Shown here one piece after another: positions 11,207 to 19,454 of a DNA stretch of 64,000 nucleotides (position 1 is its first letter; every line of letters starts with the position of its first letter). The translations under genes were made by a program, and so were the position numbers. Origin of the DNA: Mycolicibacterium sp. P9-22 (GTDB lineage: Bacteria; Actinomycetota; Actinomycetes; Mycobacteriales; Mycobacteriaceae); contig NZ_NPKP01000001.1 of assembly GCF_008329585.1 (NCBI RefSeq), forward strand, positions 496,001 to 560,000. Direction: 5' to 3'. The notes beneath the pieces are model-generated. The model searched no databases and had not been told where the DNA came from. It saw only the letters and a program-made list of their open reading frames with translations.

Positions 11207-11233
11207 ATTGAGAATCACGATAGGAATATCAAT
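11207..11233. promoter_or_regulatory. Imperfect palindrome between cbbX and the BlaI-type gene
   Basis: An AT-rich 27-bp element beginning ATTGAGAATC and ending GGAATATCAAT: perfect ATTGA/TCAAT outer arms and partial inner symmetry. It sits just upstream of the cbbX start and in front of the divergent BlaI/CopY-family gene. It is a candidate operator for that repressor or for the LysR regulator. Confidence 0.35.
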
Positions 11234-11349
11234 GGTTAGGTTCATTGTGTCACCGTGGAATCCACCATCTGGGTGAGGCGAGCCGCCCTTCGCCGGTTCT
11301 ATGGTCGGTGAATCGGACGCATGGACCAGGTGCATGGGAGGGCGTACCA

Positions 11350-11745
11350 ATGCCCACTGCTGGACTGTTGGGCACACTCGAGCGCCGGGTGATGGATGAG
11401 CTCTGGGGCGCATCGGAACCGCTGACGGTCCGACAGGTGCACAGCATGCTGGTCACGGATCGCGCCGTGGCCTATAACACCGTGTTGACGGTGCTGCGGA
11501 GGCTGGCCGATAAGGGTGTCGCCCTACGGCACAGGGAATCCCGAGCAGACCGGTACGCCCCTGTTACCGCGCTCGAGCAGATGGTGGTAGCGCTGATGAT
11601 CGACGCACTGGGTCAGGCGACGGCGTCGGGCGACCGCTACTCCGCCTTGGCCCACTTCGTGGAACGTGTCAGCACCGAGGAAGCAATGCTGCTCCGGAGA
11701 GTGCTCTCCGACATCGACGTCAGTCGACAAGAGTGCCCAGGCTAG
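11350..11745 (+). CDS. BlaI/MecI/CopY-family winged-helix repressor
   Basis: A 131-residue regulator. The N-terminal winged helix has the family pattern LGTLERRVMDELWGASEPLTVRQVHSML...AYNTVLTVLRRLADKGVALRHRE, followed by a helical dimerisation tail. ATG at 11350 is preceded by GGAGGG at 8 nt. There is no BlaR-type sensor protease beside it, and no visible copper or lactam gene. Target and signal are unknown; the adjacent cbbX/CbbR-like pair or itself is plausible. Its 3' end overlaps the convergent sensor kinase gene by 26 bases. Confidence 0.88.
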   Translation: MPTAGLLGTLERRVMDELWGASEPLTVRQVHSMLVTDRAVAYNTVLTVLRRLADKGVALRHRESRADRYAPVTALEQMVVALMIDALGQATASGDRYSALAHFVERVSTEEAMLLRRVLSDIDVSRQECPG

Positions 11746-12982
11746 GTGGCTGTAACGGGATGGTTGCGGTCACTGCGGTGCCCGATCCCCGGCGTGACCG
11801 GATGGTGAGCCGGCCACCGACCAGCTCGGCGCGTTCGGTCATCGACAACAATCCGTAACCACGCGTCTGGGGGTCGCCGCCCGCATGTTCGGCAGCATTG
11901 AAACCGACTCCGTCATCGACGATTTCCAGAATCGCGATGTCGTCGTGTACCACGAAACTGAGCTTGGCCACACTGGCCGCGGCATGCTTGACGACATTCT
12001 GTAGGCACTCCTGGGCAATGCGGTAGAGGGCCAGTTCGACATGCTCGGCCAAGCGGCTTTCCGCCAATTGGACCTCCAGGTCCAGTTGGGGTATCGAACG
12101 GGCCAGACTGGCCAGCCCTCCGGCCAACCCGAGATCGTCGAGAACCGGCGGGCGCAGACCACTGATCGCCGCACGGGCCTCCTCCAATGTGAGTCCCACG
12201 AGTTCGCGCGCGGCGCCGAGCTGCTCGGATGCCTCATTCACATCATCGTGCATGGCCCTTGCAGCGGCGTCGAGACGATAGGCAAGGGTGATCAGCCGCT
12301 GCGAGATGCCGTCGTGGATATCACCGGCCAGATGCCTGCGCTCGGTCTCTTGTGCCTCGATGACCTGCTCGACGAAGCTCTCGTGAGCGCGCTGGCGAGC
12401 CAACAGCTGCCGGTGTAGCCGGGCCTGATGCAACGCGCCGGCGATGAGCCGGCCGATCACCCTGAGCAGCTCGACGTCGCGCGGCGTGAATTGCCGTCGT
12501 TCCACGGTGTAGACCGACAATTCGCCGACCAGCCCACCCGGGTCGGTTTCCATCGGCACCGACACCATCGAGGTGAATCCGGATGTGCTGAATGCGGCGA
12601 TGGGGACGTACCGTGCGTCGGCCTCCTTGTCCTCGGTGATGACCACCGATTCCCGGTGGCTCGCCACCCACCCGGAGATGCCCGCGCCAAGTGGTAGTCG
12701 GACGCGCCCGACCTCCTTGTCGTAGGGCGGAGTCGCTCCGGCGAGCGTCAACGAGCGGTCACCGTCATCGAGAACGTGGACGAAACACACATCGGCGCCG
12801 GTGGTGTCGATGATCATGCGTGCCGCGGCGGCGGCGAGAGGCTCGACGGTCGGATCCCGTGACGTGGCCTCGATGAGCGCGCGCAACAGCGCCAGTTCCC
12901 CGTCAGCGTCGACGAAGTCACGTACTGCGTTCTGCCCGTTCGCCTGACCCGGCACCCGTTGCGGGGGAGCGACACTCTTCAC
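11720..12982 (-). CDS. GAF-domain sensor histidine kinase (HisKA_3, NarX/DevS-like)
   Basis: A cytoplasmic sensor kinase of 420 residues with no membrane segment. A GAF domain covers about residues 45-190 (DTTGADVCFVHVLDDGD ... GELSVYTVERRQFTPRDVELL). A HisKA_3 box has the phospho-histidine in ERRHLAGDIHDGISQRL. The HATPase_c domain shows AQECLQNVVKHAAAS (N box), EIVDDGVGF (G1) and GYGLLSMTERAELVGG. GTG overlaps the stop of the response-regulator gene as GTGA, so they form a two-component operon. The GAF ligand (haem, redox or small molecule) cannot be read from sequence. Confidence 0.92.
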   Translation of the reverse strand: MKSVAPPQRVPGQANGQNAVRDFVDADGELALLRALIEATSRDPTVEPLAAAAARMIIDTTGADVCFVHVLDDGDRSLTLAGATPPYDKEVGRVRLPLGAGISGWVASHRESVVITEDKEADARYVPIAAFSTSGFTSMVSVPMETDPGGLVGELSVYTVERRQFTPRDVELLRVIGRLIAGALHQARLHRQLLARQRAHESFVEQVIEAQETERRHLAGDIHDGISQRLITLAYRLDAAARAMHDDVNEASEQLGAARELVGLTLEEARAAISGLRPPVLDDLGLAGGLASLARSIPQLDLEVQLAESRLAEHVELALYRIAQECLQNVVKHAAASVAKLSFVVHDDIAILEIVDDGVGFNAAEHAGGDPQTRGYGLLSMTERAELVGGRLTIRSRRGSGTAVTATIPLQPPSLGTLVD

Positions 12983-13650
12983 CGGAAAATGCCCTCTCGC
13001 AACGCGGCTGCCACGGCGCTCGTGCGGTCACCAACACCGAGCTTGCGGTACATCGATCGCAGATGGCTTTTCACCGTCTCGTCCCCGATGACCAACCTGA
13101 CCGCGATGGCCCGGTTGGACAAACCGCTGACCATGAACGACAGAATCTCGCTTTCCCGCTGCGTCAGTCCCTGCCGGGCGCCGGGCCAGAATTCGTCGCG
13201 CTGCAACCTGGCCGCCGTGTCGACCGCGCGAGCTGCCAGGCCGGGATCGATTGCCATCTCGCCGTTTTTCACCAATTCCAATTGGTGCACCAGATCGTCG
13301 CTGCTGATGCTTTTCAGCAGATAGCCCGACGCACCAACTCTCATCGCCTGAAAGAGGTACTGCTCGTCGTCGTACACCGACAACATCACGATTCTGCGAT
13401 CGGGATTACGTTGCCGCAATGTCAAACACAGGTCCAGTCCGCTGGAGCCCTGCATCCGGACATCGCACAGCACGACGTCGGGGTCCAGACTCTCGACCAC
13501 CTGGACAGCCTGCTCGACACCTACCGCCTGCCCGACGACGCGCACTTTGCTCTGAAATCCGGTGAGCATGGCCTTGAGACCTTCGATCACCATCTGGTGA
13601 TCGTCGACGAGCACAACCCGAACCGGACCCGCAACCGTCGCTGTCATCAT
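12979..13650 (-). CDS. NarL/FixJ-family response regulator
   Basis: A 223-residue two-component regulator. The receiver domain has the acidic pair in VVLVDDHQM, the phospho-acceptor in VVLCDVRMQGSSGLD and the conserved lysine in SGYLLKSIS. The C-terminal LuxR/GerE HTH reads LTQRESEILSFMVSGLSNRAIA ... TVKSHLRSMYRKLG. ATG at 13650 (MMTATVAG) is preferred to a TTG 13 codons upstream. First gene of the kinase operon, divergent from rpe. A GC-rich palindrome in that gap may be its own site. Confidence 0.92.
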   Translation of the reverse strand: MMTATVAGPVRVVLVDDHQMVIEGLKAMLTGFQSKVRVVGQAVGVEQAVQVVESLDPDVVLCDVRMQGSSGLDLCLTLRQRNPDRRIVMLSVYDDEQYLFQAMRVGASGYLLKSISSDDLVHQLELVKNGEMAIDPGLAARAVDTAARLQRDEFWPGARQGLTQRESEILSFMVSGLSNRAIAVRLVIGDETVKSHLRSMYRKLGVGDRTSAVAAALREGIFR

Positions 13651-13724
13651 GGCAACACGATAGGAGTGCAAGACGACGGAGTCACGCAACTTCGGCTCCC
13701 AGAGCGCAATCTAACCCGCACAAC

Positions 13725-13741
13725 CCCCCGTTACGGGGGAA
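13725..13741. promoter_or_regulatory. 15-bp perfect palindrome in the response regulator / rpe divergent promoter
   Basis: CCCCCGTTACGGGGG is a perfect palindrome around a central T, followed by AA. It lies 50 bases before rpe and 75 bases before the response-regulator start. The core CCCC-N5-GGGGGAA also appears upstream of nuoA at 8435-8450. Autoregulation by the NarL-type regulator is a hypothesis. Confidence 0.45.
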
Positions 13742-13790
13742 CCCGGGGCCTACGCGGGTTCCTAACATCGCGTTGACTCAAGGAGGTTAG

Positions 13791-14477
13791 ATGGACAGGC
13801 GCTCGCCCACCATCGTCGCATCGGTTCTGCCCGCTGATTATTCCGACCTCGGTCAGGAGTTGCGGCACCTGGAGAAGGCGGGCGTCGACCGTGTCCAGTG
13901 GGACGTGATGGACGGTCAGTTCGTGCCGAACCTGACCTTCGGACCGGATGTTATCGCCGCCGGACGTCCGCATGTGTCGATGGGCTTCGAAGCGCATTTG
14001 ATGGTGAACGACCCGGACCCGATGCTGGCCAGCTGGGTGCAGGCCGGCTGCGAGATCGTCATCGTGCACGCCGAGGCGACCCGGCACCTGCACCGCACCC
14101 TTTCTGCGATCGCCGATCTGGGGGCGCGCGCGGGTGTGGCATTGAATCCGGCCACCCCACTGGAGGCCGTCGTCAATGTCCTCGACCTCGTCGACCTGCT
14201 GCTGGTGATGACGGTGAATCCGGGGTTCGGCGGCCAGCAGTACATCGCGTCGATGGAAACGAAGATCGCCGCGGCGCGCCGCGAAATCGACCGCAGGGGA
14301 GGTGGTATCGAATTGGAGGTGGATGGGGGGATCGGGTTGTCAACCATCGAGGGCGCCGCCCGGTCGGGAGCCGACGTGTTCTGCGCGGGATCCTCGATCT
14401 TCAAGGGATCCGGAACGATGTCCGATCGCGTCGGCGCGCTGCGCAGCGCCGCGGCACCGGGGGCAGAGAGCCGATGA
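13791..14477 (+). CDS. rpe: Ribulose-phosphate 3-epimerase
   Basis: Interconverts ribulose-5-phosphate and xylulose-5-phosphate. The 228-residue TIM barrel shows the strand-1 pattern ASVLPADYSDLGQE (usually ASILSAD), the metal-site string DVMDGQFVPNLTFGP, GFEAHLMV, VMTVNPGFGGQ and LEVDGGI. A textbook AAGGAGG ribosome binding site ends about 4 nt before the ATG. First gene of a coupled operon with transketolase and phosphoribulokinase; its stop overlaps the tkt start (ATGA). Probably a second, pathway-dedicated epimerase beside a housekeeping copy elsewhere. Confidence 0.96.
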   Translation: MDRRSPTIVASVLPADYSDLGQELRHLEKAGVDRVQWDVMDGQFVPNLTFGPDVIAAGRPHVSMGFEAHLMVNDPDPMLASWVQAGCEIVIVHAEATRHLHRTLSAIADLGARAGVALNPATPLEAVVNVLDLVDLLLVMTVNPGFGGQQYIASMETKIAAARREIDRRGGGIELEVDGGIGLSTIEGAARSGADVFCAGSSIFKGSGTMSDRVGALRSAAAPGAESR

Positions 14478-16504
14478 CCGCCGACAGTGTGACAGCCGCC
14501 GGGCTTCCAGAGCTCACCCCGGAGCTCGATGAACTGGCGATCACCACGCTGCGCTTCCTGGCCGTTGATGCTGTGCAGGCCGCCAACAGTGGTCACCCCG
14601 GCCTGCCACTGGGTGCCGCGCCCGCCGTGTGGACACTGTGGTCGCGACATCTACGGCATGATCCGGCGCACCCGGACTGGCCCGATCGGGACCGATTCAT
14701 CTTGTCGGCCGGGCATGGTTCGGCCTTGCTGTACGCACTGCTCCATGTGTTCGGCTACGGGTTGGAGACCGCCGAACTCGCCCAGTTCCGTCAGCTCGGG
14801 TCCCGTACGCCCGGACACCCGGAGCTGGGACAGACCCCGGGTGTCGAAACCACGACCGGCCCGCTCGGCCAGGGACTTGCCAACGCGGTCGGCATGGCAC
14901 TCGCCGAACGGATGCTGGCTGCTCGTTGCAACGACGAACACCACACGATCGTCGACCACCGAACCTGGGTCCTGGCCGGTGACGGTGACCTGATGGAGGG
15001 AATCAGCCACGAGGCGGCGTCGCTGGCGGGGCGCCTCGGCCTCGGCCGTCTGGTGGTGCTCTTCGATGACAACAACATCACCATCGACGGCACCGCCGAC
15101 ATCAGCTGTAGTGACGATGCCACAGCACGATTCGCGGCGTACGGATGGCGCACGCTGTCGGTCGACGACGGCAACGACGTCGAGGCCATCGATCGGGCGT
15201 TGGCCATTGCCCGCAAGGATGATTCGGCTCCCACGTTCATCCGGGTACGCACCACCATCGGCTACGGAGCGCGGGGTGTCGAAGGCACTTCCAAGGCGCA
15301 CGGCAACCCGCTCGGTGCCGAAACGATCGCGGCAATGCGTGCGCGTTGCGGCTGGCCCAGCACCGCGTTCCACGTGCCGGACGAGGTCGCCTCGTGCGTG
15401 GGCCGGCTAGCCGCCGAAGGTGCCGCCACGCGCGCCGGCTGGGTCCGCCACTACGCGGAATGGACGGTGGACAATTCGAGATTGGCGATCGACCACCGGC
15501 TCGATCAGGTGCCGGGGCCGCCGGAAGCAGAGACACCGGGTATCGACGCGCCGACACAGAAGCCCATTGCGACGCGGCAGGCCTCCGGCATCGCGCTCAA
15601 TCATCTGGCATCCCGGTACCCGGCACTCGTCGGGGGATCGGCTGACCTGGCCGCGTCGACGAATACCGGAATTCCCGGTGGCTCTGTGAGTTCCGACGAC
15701 TTCTCCGGCCGGACGATACATTTCGGTATCCGTGAGCATGGCATGGCGGCGGTGATGAACGGTATCGCCGTACATGGCGGCCTGCGGCCGTTCGGCAGCA
15801 CATTTCTGGTCTTCGCCGACTATCTGCGCCCGGCATTGCGCTTGTCCGCGTTGATGCGTCAGCCGGTCATCTACGTCTTCACCCACGATTCGGTTCACGT
15901 CGGTGAGGACGGGCCGACGCACCAGCCGATCGAGCACATCGAATCGCTGCGGCTGATCCCCGGGGTGACGGTGCTGCGGCCGGCAGACAACGGAGAGACC
16001 GAGGTCGCGTGGGATATCGCGGCGCGCAACCTCACCGGCCCCACCGTGTTGATCTTGACCAGGCAGAGTCTGCCGAATCTGGGTGAACATGGGCTCGACG
16101 ACCTGCGCGTGAACGGATTTCGGACGGTAGGCGGCTTCCTCGATGAACCCGATGTACTGCTGGGTGCCAGCGGTTCGGAGGTGTCCCTGGCGGTCGCGGC
16201 GGCTGAGCTCCTGGCCGAACGTGGTGTGCGGGCGGCGGTCATCTCGGTGATGTGGCGTGAGCGGCTCGCCGCGGTACTGTCCGAGCGACGCGCCGCCCTG
16301 CCCGACGTACCTGCGGTGTGGATAGAGGCCGGTGTCACCGTCGGTTGGCGCGCGCTGGCGCGGGACCGCGATGATGTCGTCGGGCTGAATCGGTTCGGCG
16401 AGAGTGGGCCGGGTCCGGAGGTGGCCGCACACCTCGGCCTCACTCCGGATGCGATCGTCGAATCGGCACTGGAGACACTGGCCCGGACCGATCATCGTGG
16501 TTAG
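14474..16504 (+). CDS. tkt: Transketolase (Calvin-cycle cluster copy)
   Basis: A thiamine-diphosphate enzyme of 676 residues transferring two-carbon units between sugar phosphates. Motifs in order: NSGHPGLPLGAAP, GHGSALLYALLHVFGY, GPLGQGLANAVGMALAE, the ThDP/Mg signature GDGDLMEGISHEAASLAG ... DDNNITIDG, then in the pyrimidine domain GIREHGMAAVMNGIA and HDSVHVGEDGPTHQPIEH. ATG is fixed by an ATGA overlap with rpe; the frame extends much further upstream, but that part is an arginine-rich shadow of rpe. Followed after 8 bases by prk. Confidence 0.97.
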   Translation: MTADSVTAAGLPELTPELDELAITTLRFLAVDAVQAANSGHPGLPLGAAPAVWTLWSRHLRHDPAHPDWPDRDRFILSAGHGSALLYALLHVFGYGLETAELAQFRQLGSRTPGHPELGQTPGVETTTGPLGQGLANAVGMALAERMLAARCNDEHHTIVDHRTWVLAGDGDLMEGISHEAASLAGRLGLGRLVVLFDDNNITIDGTADISCSDDATARFAAYGWRTLSVDDGNDVEAIDRALAIARKDDSAPTFIRVRTTIGYGARGVEGTSKAHGNPLGAETIAAMRARCGWPSTAFHVPDEVASCVGRLAAEGAATRAGWVRHYAEWTVDNSRLAIDHRLDQVPGPPEAETPGIDAPTQKPIATRQASGIALNHLASRYPALVGGSADLAASTNTGIPGGSVSSDDFSGRTIHFGIREHGMAAVMNGIAVHGGLRPFGSTFLVFADYLRPALRLSALMRQPVIYVFTHDSVHVGEDGPTHQPIEHIESLRLIPGVTVLRPADNGETEVAWDIAARNLTGPTVLILTRQSLPNLGEHGLDDLRVNGFRTVGGFLDEPDVLLGASGSEVSLAVAAAELLAERGVRAAVISVMWRERLAAVLSERRAALPDVPAVWIEAGVTVGWRALARDRDDVVGLNRFGESGPGPEVAAHLGLTPDAIVESALETLARTDHRG

Positions 16505-16512
16505 GTCCGCCC

Positions 16513-17454
16513 GTGTCCGACAAACGGTTTAGGATCAGCCGCGCTGCCGATATTCGCCCTCGGCCGGTCATGCTCGCGGTCGCCGGGGACAGCGCCGCGG
16601 GCAAGACCACGCTCACTCGAGGGCTGGCGCAAACGCTCGGAACCGATCGATGCGTTGTCTTCTCCGCTGACGACTACCAGCGTTTCGATCGCACCGAAAG
16701 GACCGGCACGGCGCTGACTCCGGTGCATCCCGACAGCAACTACCTCTCCATCCTGGAACAGCATCTTCAGTTGCTGGCGACCGGTCAGCCGGTGCTCAAG
16801 CCGGTCTACGATCACACCACCGGTCTGCGCACCCGGCCGGAACTGGTGGAACCCAACGACTTCGTCATCGTGCACGGGGTGCTACCGCTGCACAGCAAGC
16901 TGGCCCGAGCTTGCTTCGACGTCAGTGTTTACCTTGACCCGGCCGAGGACATCCGCCGGTGCTGGAAACTGCGGCGAGACACCGTGGAACGTGGATACAC
17001 CGACGAACAGGTTCGGGAATCACTCGCGGCCGCGGAGAGCGCATCGGTGTCGGTGATAAGACCGCAGCGCGCCGAGGCCGATATCGTCGTCCGGTTCGCC
17101 GGGATCGACGGACGTGACGATCCGCCCGGGACTCCACTCTCGGCAGAGGTGTTGCTGCGCAACACCATCGCACAACCGGACCTGGCGCAGATCCTTCAGC
17201 CGACACTCACCCGGACCGCGCACCTGCGGATGACCCGGGACACCGATGGAAGGCCGGTGGACAGTCTGCACATCCACGGCTATGCGCCGGCGGAGGAGAA
17301 CGCCGCGGCCGAGCTACTGATCTGGCGTGCGCTCGGCGAACCCGACACCGAGGTGCCGATGTGTCTGGGGAACACCGGCACCGGAATACGAAGCACACCG
17401 TTGGCCATCACACAGATGCTGTTGCGGTATCACATGATGCGTGGTTCTCGATGA
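16513..17454 (+). CDS. prk: Phosphoribulokinase
   Basis: ATP-dependent phosphorylation of ribulose-5-phosphate to ribulose-1,5-bisphosphate, the RubisCO substrate; 313 residues. It has a P-loop AVAGDSAAGKTTLTRGLA near residues 23-40, the family motif FSADDYQRFDRTER, LKPVYDHTTG and the strand FVIVHGVLPLHS. This is the enzyme most diagnostic of a Calvin cycle, yet no RubisCO is present in the window. The start is GTG 8 bases after tkt; the stop overlaps the next gene as ATGA. Length fits class I bacterial PRK. Confidence 0.93.
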   Translation: MSDKRFRISRAADIRPRPVMLAVAGDSAAGKTTLTRGLAQTLGTDRCVVFSADDYQRFDRTERTGTALTPVHPDSNYLSILEQHLQLLATGQPVLKPVYDHTTGLRTRPELVEPNDFVIVHGVLPLHSKLARACFDVSVYLDPAEDIRRCWKLRRDTVERGYTDEQVRESLAAAESASVSVIRPQRAEADIVVRFAGIDGRDDPPGTPLSAEVLLRNTIAQPDLAQILQPTLTRTAHLRMTRDTDGRPVDSLHIHGYAPAEENAAAELLIWRALGEPDTEVPMCLGNTGTGIRSTPLAITQMLLRYHMMRGSR

Positions 17455-18170
17455 TGTGCGAGCGCCCATCGCTGTGCGCTGTGATCTTCGATGTCGACGG
17501 CACGTTGGCCGACACCGAACGTGACGGGCATCGCCCCGCCTTCAACGACGCCTTCGCCATGCACGGAATCGAGGTGACATGGGATCCCGAGCAATACGGC
17601 CGACTGCTGCAGATGACCGGCGGGCGCCGTCGCATCGCGGCCGAACTGCACCGCTTGGGCTATGCGGAGGCAGAACTGCGAGCCGCCGAGATCCATGCCA
17701 CCAAGACCACCTTGTTCCGTGACCGCATCTTGGCCGGCGAGGTGCGGCCCCGCACCGGACTGCAGGACTTCGTCAGGAGCCTGGTCGATGCCGGTATCAC
17801 CATCGCGGTGGCGACCACCGGAAGCCGAGCCTGGGTGGAGCCACTGGTGGATCAGCTCATCGGTCACGGCGTCGCCGATGCCGTGCTGACCGGTGACGAC
17901 GTCGAACGTCTCAAGCCGGACCCCGAGGTCTACCTCAAGGTACTCGACCGGCTCGGCGTTCTCCCCGAGGAGGCAATCGCGGTGGAGGATTCGTCCGTCG
18001 GTTTACGCGCCGCGGCATCCGCCGGAATTGCGACAGTGGTGATCACCAACGGGTACACCTGCGGGCAGGACTTCACGGCGGCGGCTGCGGTGCGTACCGG
18101 ATACGGTGGGCCGGAATCGCTCACCGCCGCGGTGTGTCAGCGCATCCATCAGCAGTGGTGGGTGAGATGA
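17451..18170 (+). CDS. HAD phosphatase, CbbY / beta-phosphoglucomutase-like subfamily
   Basis: A HAD-superfamily hydrolase of 239 residues. Motif I is FDVDGTLADTERDGHR with both aspartates, motif II is VATTGSR, and motifs III/IV are RLKPDPEVYLKVLDRLGV and AVEDSSVGLRAA. CbbY enzymes in Calvin operons remove xylulose-1,5-bisphosphate, a RubisCO inhibitor, and the position right after prk fits this. Phosphoglycolate phosphatase or another sugar phosphatase is possible. Start ATG is set by the ATGA overlap with prk; the upstream in-frame extension lies inside prk. Confidence 0.88.
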   Translation: MMCERPSLCAVIFDVDGTLADTERDGHRPAFNDAFAMHGIEVTWDPEQYGRLLQMTGGRRRIAAELHRLGYAEAELRAAEIHATKTTLFRDRILAGEVRPRTGLQDFVRSLVDAGITIAVATTGSRAWVEPLVDQLIGHGVADAVLTGDDVERLKPDPEVYLKVLDRLGVLPEEAIAVEDSSVGLRAAASAGIATVVITNGYTCGQDFTAAAAVRTGYGGPESLTAAVCQRIHQQWWVR

Positions 18171-19219
18171 CCGTCGGGGCCGGATCGCTGGCGTCCGAAC
18201 ATGATTGCCTGTTGCTCGATCTCGACGGCACCGTGTACCGGGGTGCCGAGCCCGTCGACGGCGCCGTCGCCGCCTTGACCGACCTCGGTGTGCAGAGCCT
18301 CTTCGTCACCAACAACGCCTCACGCGGATCCGGTGAGGTGGCTGCACGGATGCGCCGAATGGGGTTCAGCTTGCGGGACGACGACGTGGTCACCAGTGCA
18401 CAGAGCGCGGCCCGGCTACTGGCGAGCCGGCTGCGTCCCGGCGCAGGGGTACTCGTGGTGGGAGCGGATGCGCTTCGTGCCGAAGTGAGTGATGTCGGCT
18501 TGTGCCCGGTTCGCGCGGCGGCCGATGATCCGGTGGCCGTCGTACAGGGCCACTCCACCCGAACGGGATGGGATGATCTCGCCGAGGCGGCACTGGCCAT
18601 TCGAGGCGGGGCCTGGTGGCTGGCCACCAACCTCGACAGTTCGTTCCCGACCGAACGTGGGCTGCTTCCGGGAAACGGGTCGATGGTGGCGGCGCTGCGC
18701 ACAGCGACCGGCGAAATTCCTGACGTTGCGGGTAAGCCGCAGCCGATGATCCTGCGGGATGCGCTGGCACGTGGCCGATTTCGTTCGCCGCTCGTTGTCG
18801 GCGACCGGCTTGACACCGATATCGCTTGTGCGAATGCTGCGGGCCTGCCGAGCCTTCTGGTGTGCAGCGGTGTGGCCGCGCCGGCGGACGTGCTGGCGGC
18901 GACGGTGGGGCAACGGCCTACACATGTCGCACTGGATATCCGAAGTCTCAGATACCCGAGTGTGAGCACTCGGATCGGCCGACAACTCTCTTGGCGTGTG
19001 GAGGCCGACGGCGACGCGGTGACGGTGCTGTCGACGGGAGTCACCGATGATGGCGATGGCTTGTCGATCATCCGGGCGATCGCGCACGAGTTCTGGCGGA
19101 TCGGTACCGGTGCAGGTGGAGGTACACCGGCAATCCGTGCGGGTGACGACCATGCCCGGCGTGCCTTGGCGGCCGTGGAGGTGGTCGAGCGGCCACGCCG
19201 AGACCACACTGCCGTGTAG
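18167..19219 (+). CDS. HAD-IIA phosphatase (phosphoglycolate / glycerol-phosphate phosphatase-like)
   Basis: A class IIA HAD phosphatase of 350 residues: LLLDLDGTVYRGAEPVDGA (motif I), LFVTNNASRGSGEVAARM (motif II), GKPQPMILRDAL and VVGDRLDTDIACANAAGLPSLLV (motifs III/IV), with the C2B cap between. A C-terminal extension of about 70 residues is of unknown role and resembles the extra domain of mycobacterial Rv1692-type glycerol-phosphate phosphatase. In this operon, salvage of the RubisCO side product 2-phosphoglycolate is a reasonable inference. The ATG overlaps the preceding stop (ATGA). Last gene of the rpe operon. Confidence 0.85.
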   Translation: MTVGAGSLASEHDCLLLDLDGTVYRGAEPVDGAVAALTDLGVQSLFVTNNASRGSGEVAARMRRMGFSLRDDDVVTSAQSAARLLASRLRPGAGVLVVGADALRAEVSDVGLCPVRAAADDPVAVVQGHSTRTGWDDLAEAALAIRGGAWWLATNLDSSFPTERGLLPGNGSMVAALRTATGEIPDVAGKPQPMILRDALARGRFRSPLVVGDRLDTDIACANAAGLPSLLVCSGVAAPADVLAATVGQRPTHVALDIRSLRYPSVSTRIGRQLSWRVEADGDAVTVLSTGVTDDGDGLSIIRAIAHEFWRIGTGAGGGTPAIRAGDDHARRALAAVEVVERPRRDHTAV

Positions 19220-19454
19220 TCGGCCTCGGCAATCAGCGCGCCGGACACCGCAAGTTCAGCGCTTGGGACCTGCGTCGGTGGTTTCGGTCCGTGACCACCC
19301 GCGTTTTTGCGGATCCGGGAACATTGGCACGGTCCGTCGAAAGCGCAAGTGTCTGAGCCGTTTCGTGCCGTAATCCCATATAGTTGACTGAATAGTACAT
19401 AACCGATACCGTCAATCGCGCAAGCGTCGCAGGCGCTCGACAGGAGATTTGAAC
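19220..19454. promoter_or_regulatory. Intergenic stretch before the quinone-oxidoreductase-like gene
   Basis: No coding signal was seen in these 235 bases. The last 80 are AT-richer and contain GTTGAC, TAGTACATA and ACCGATACCGTCAA. A related ACCGATAGGTCG string occurs upstream of the next gene, a TetR regulator, so a shared operator is possible but weakly supported. Confidence 0.3.

Noticed and set aside
9295..19219. Hidden or fragmented RubisCO genes
   Set aside because: All open stretches are accounted for by recognised genes; no RubisCO active-site strings were seen in any frame.
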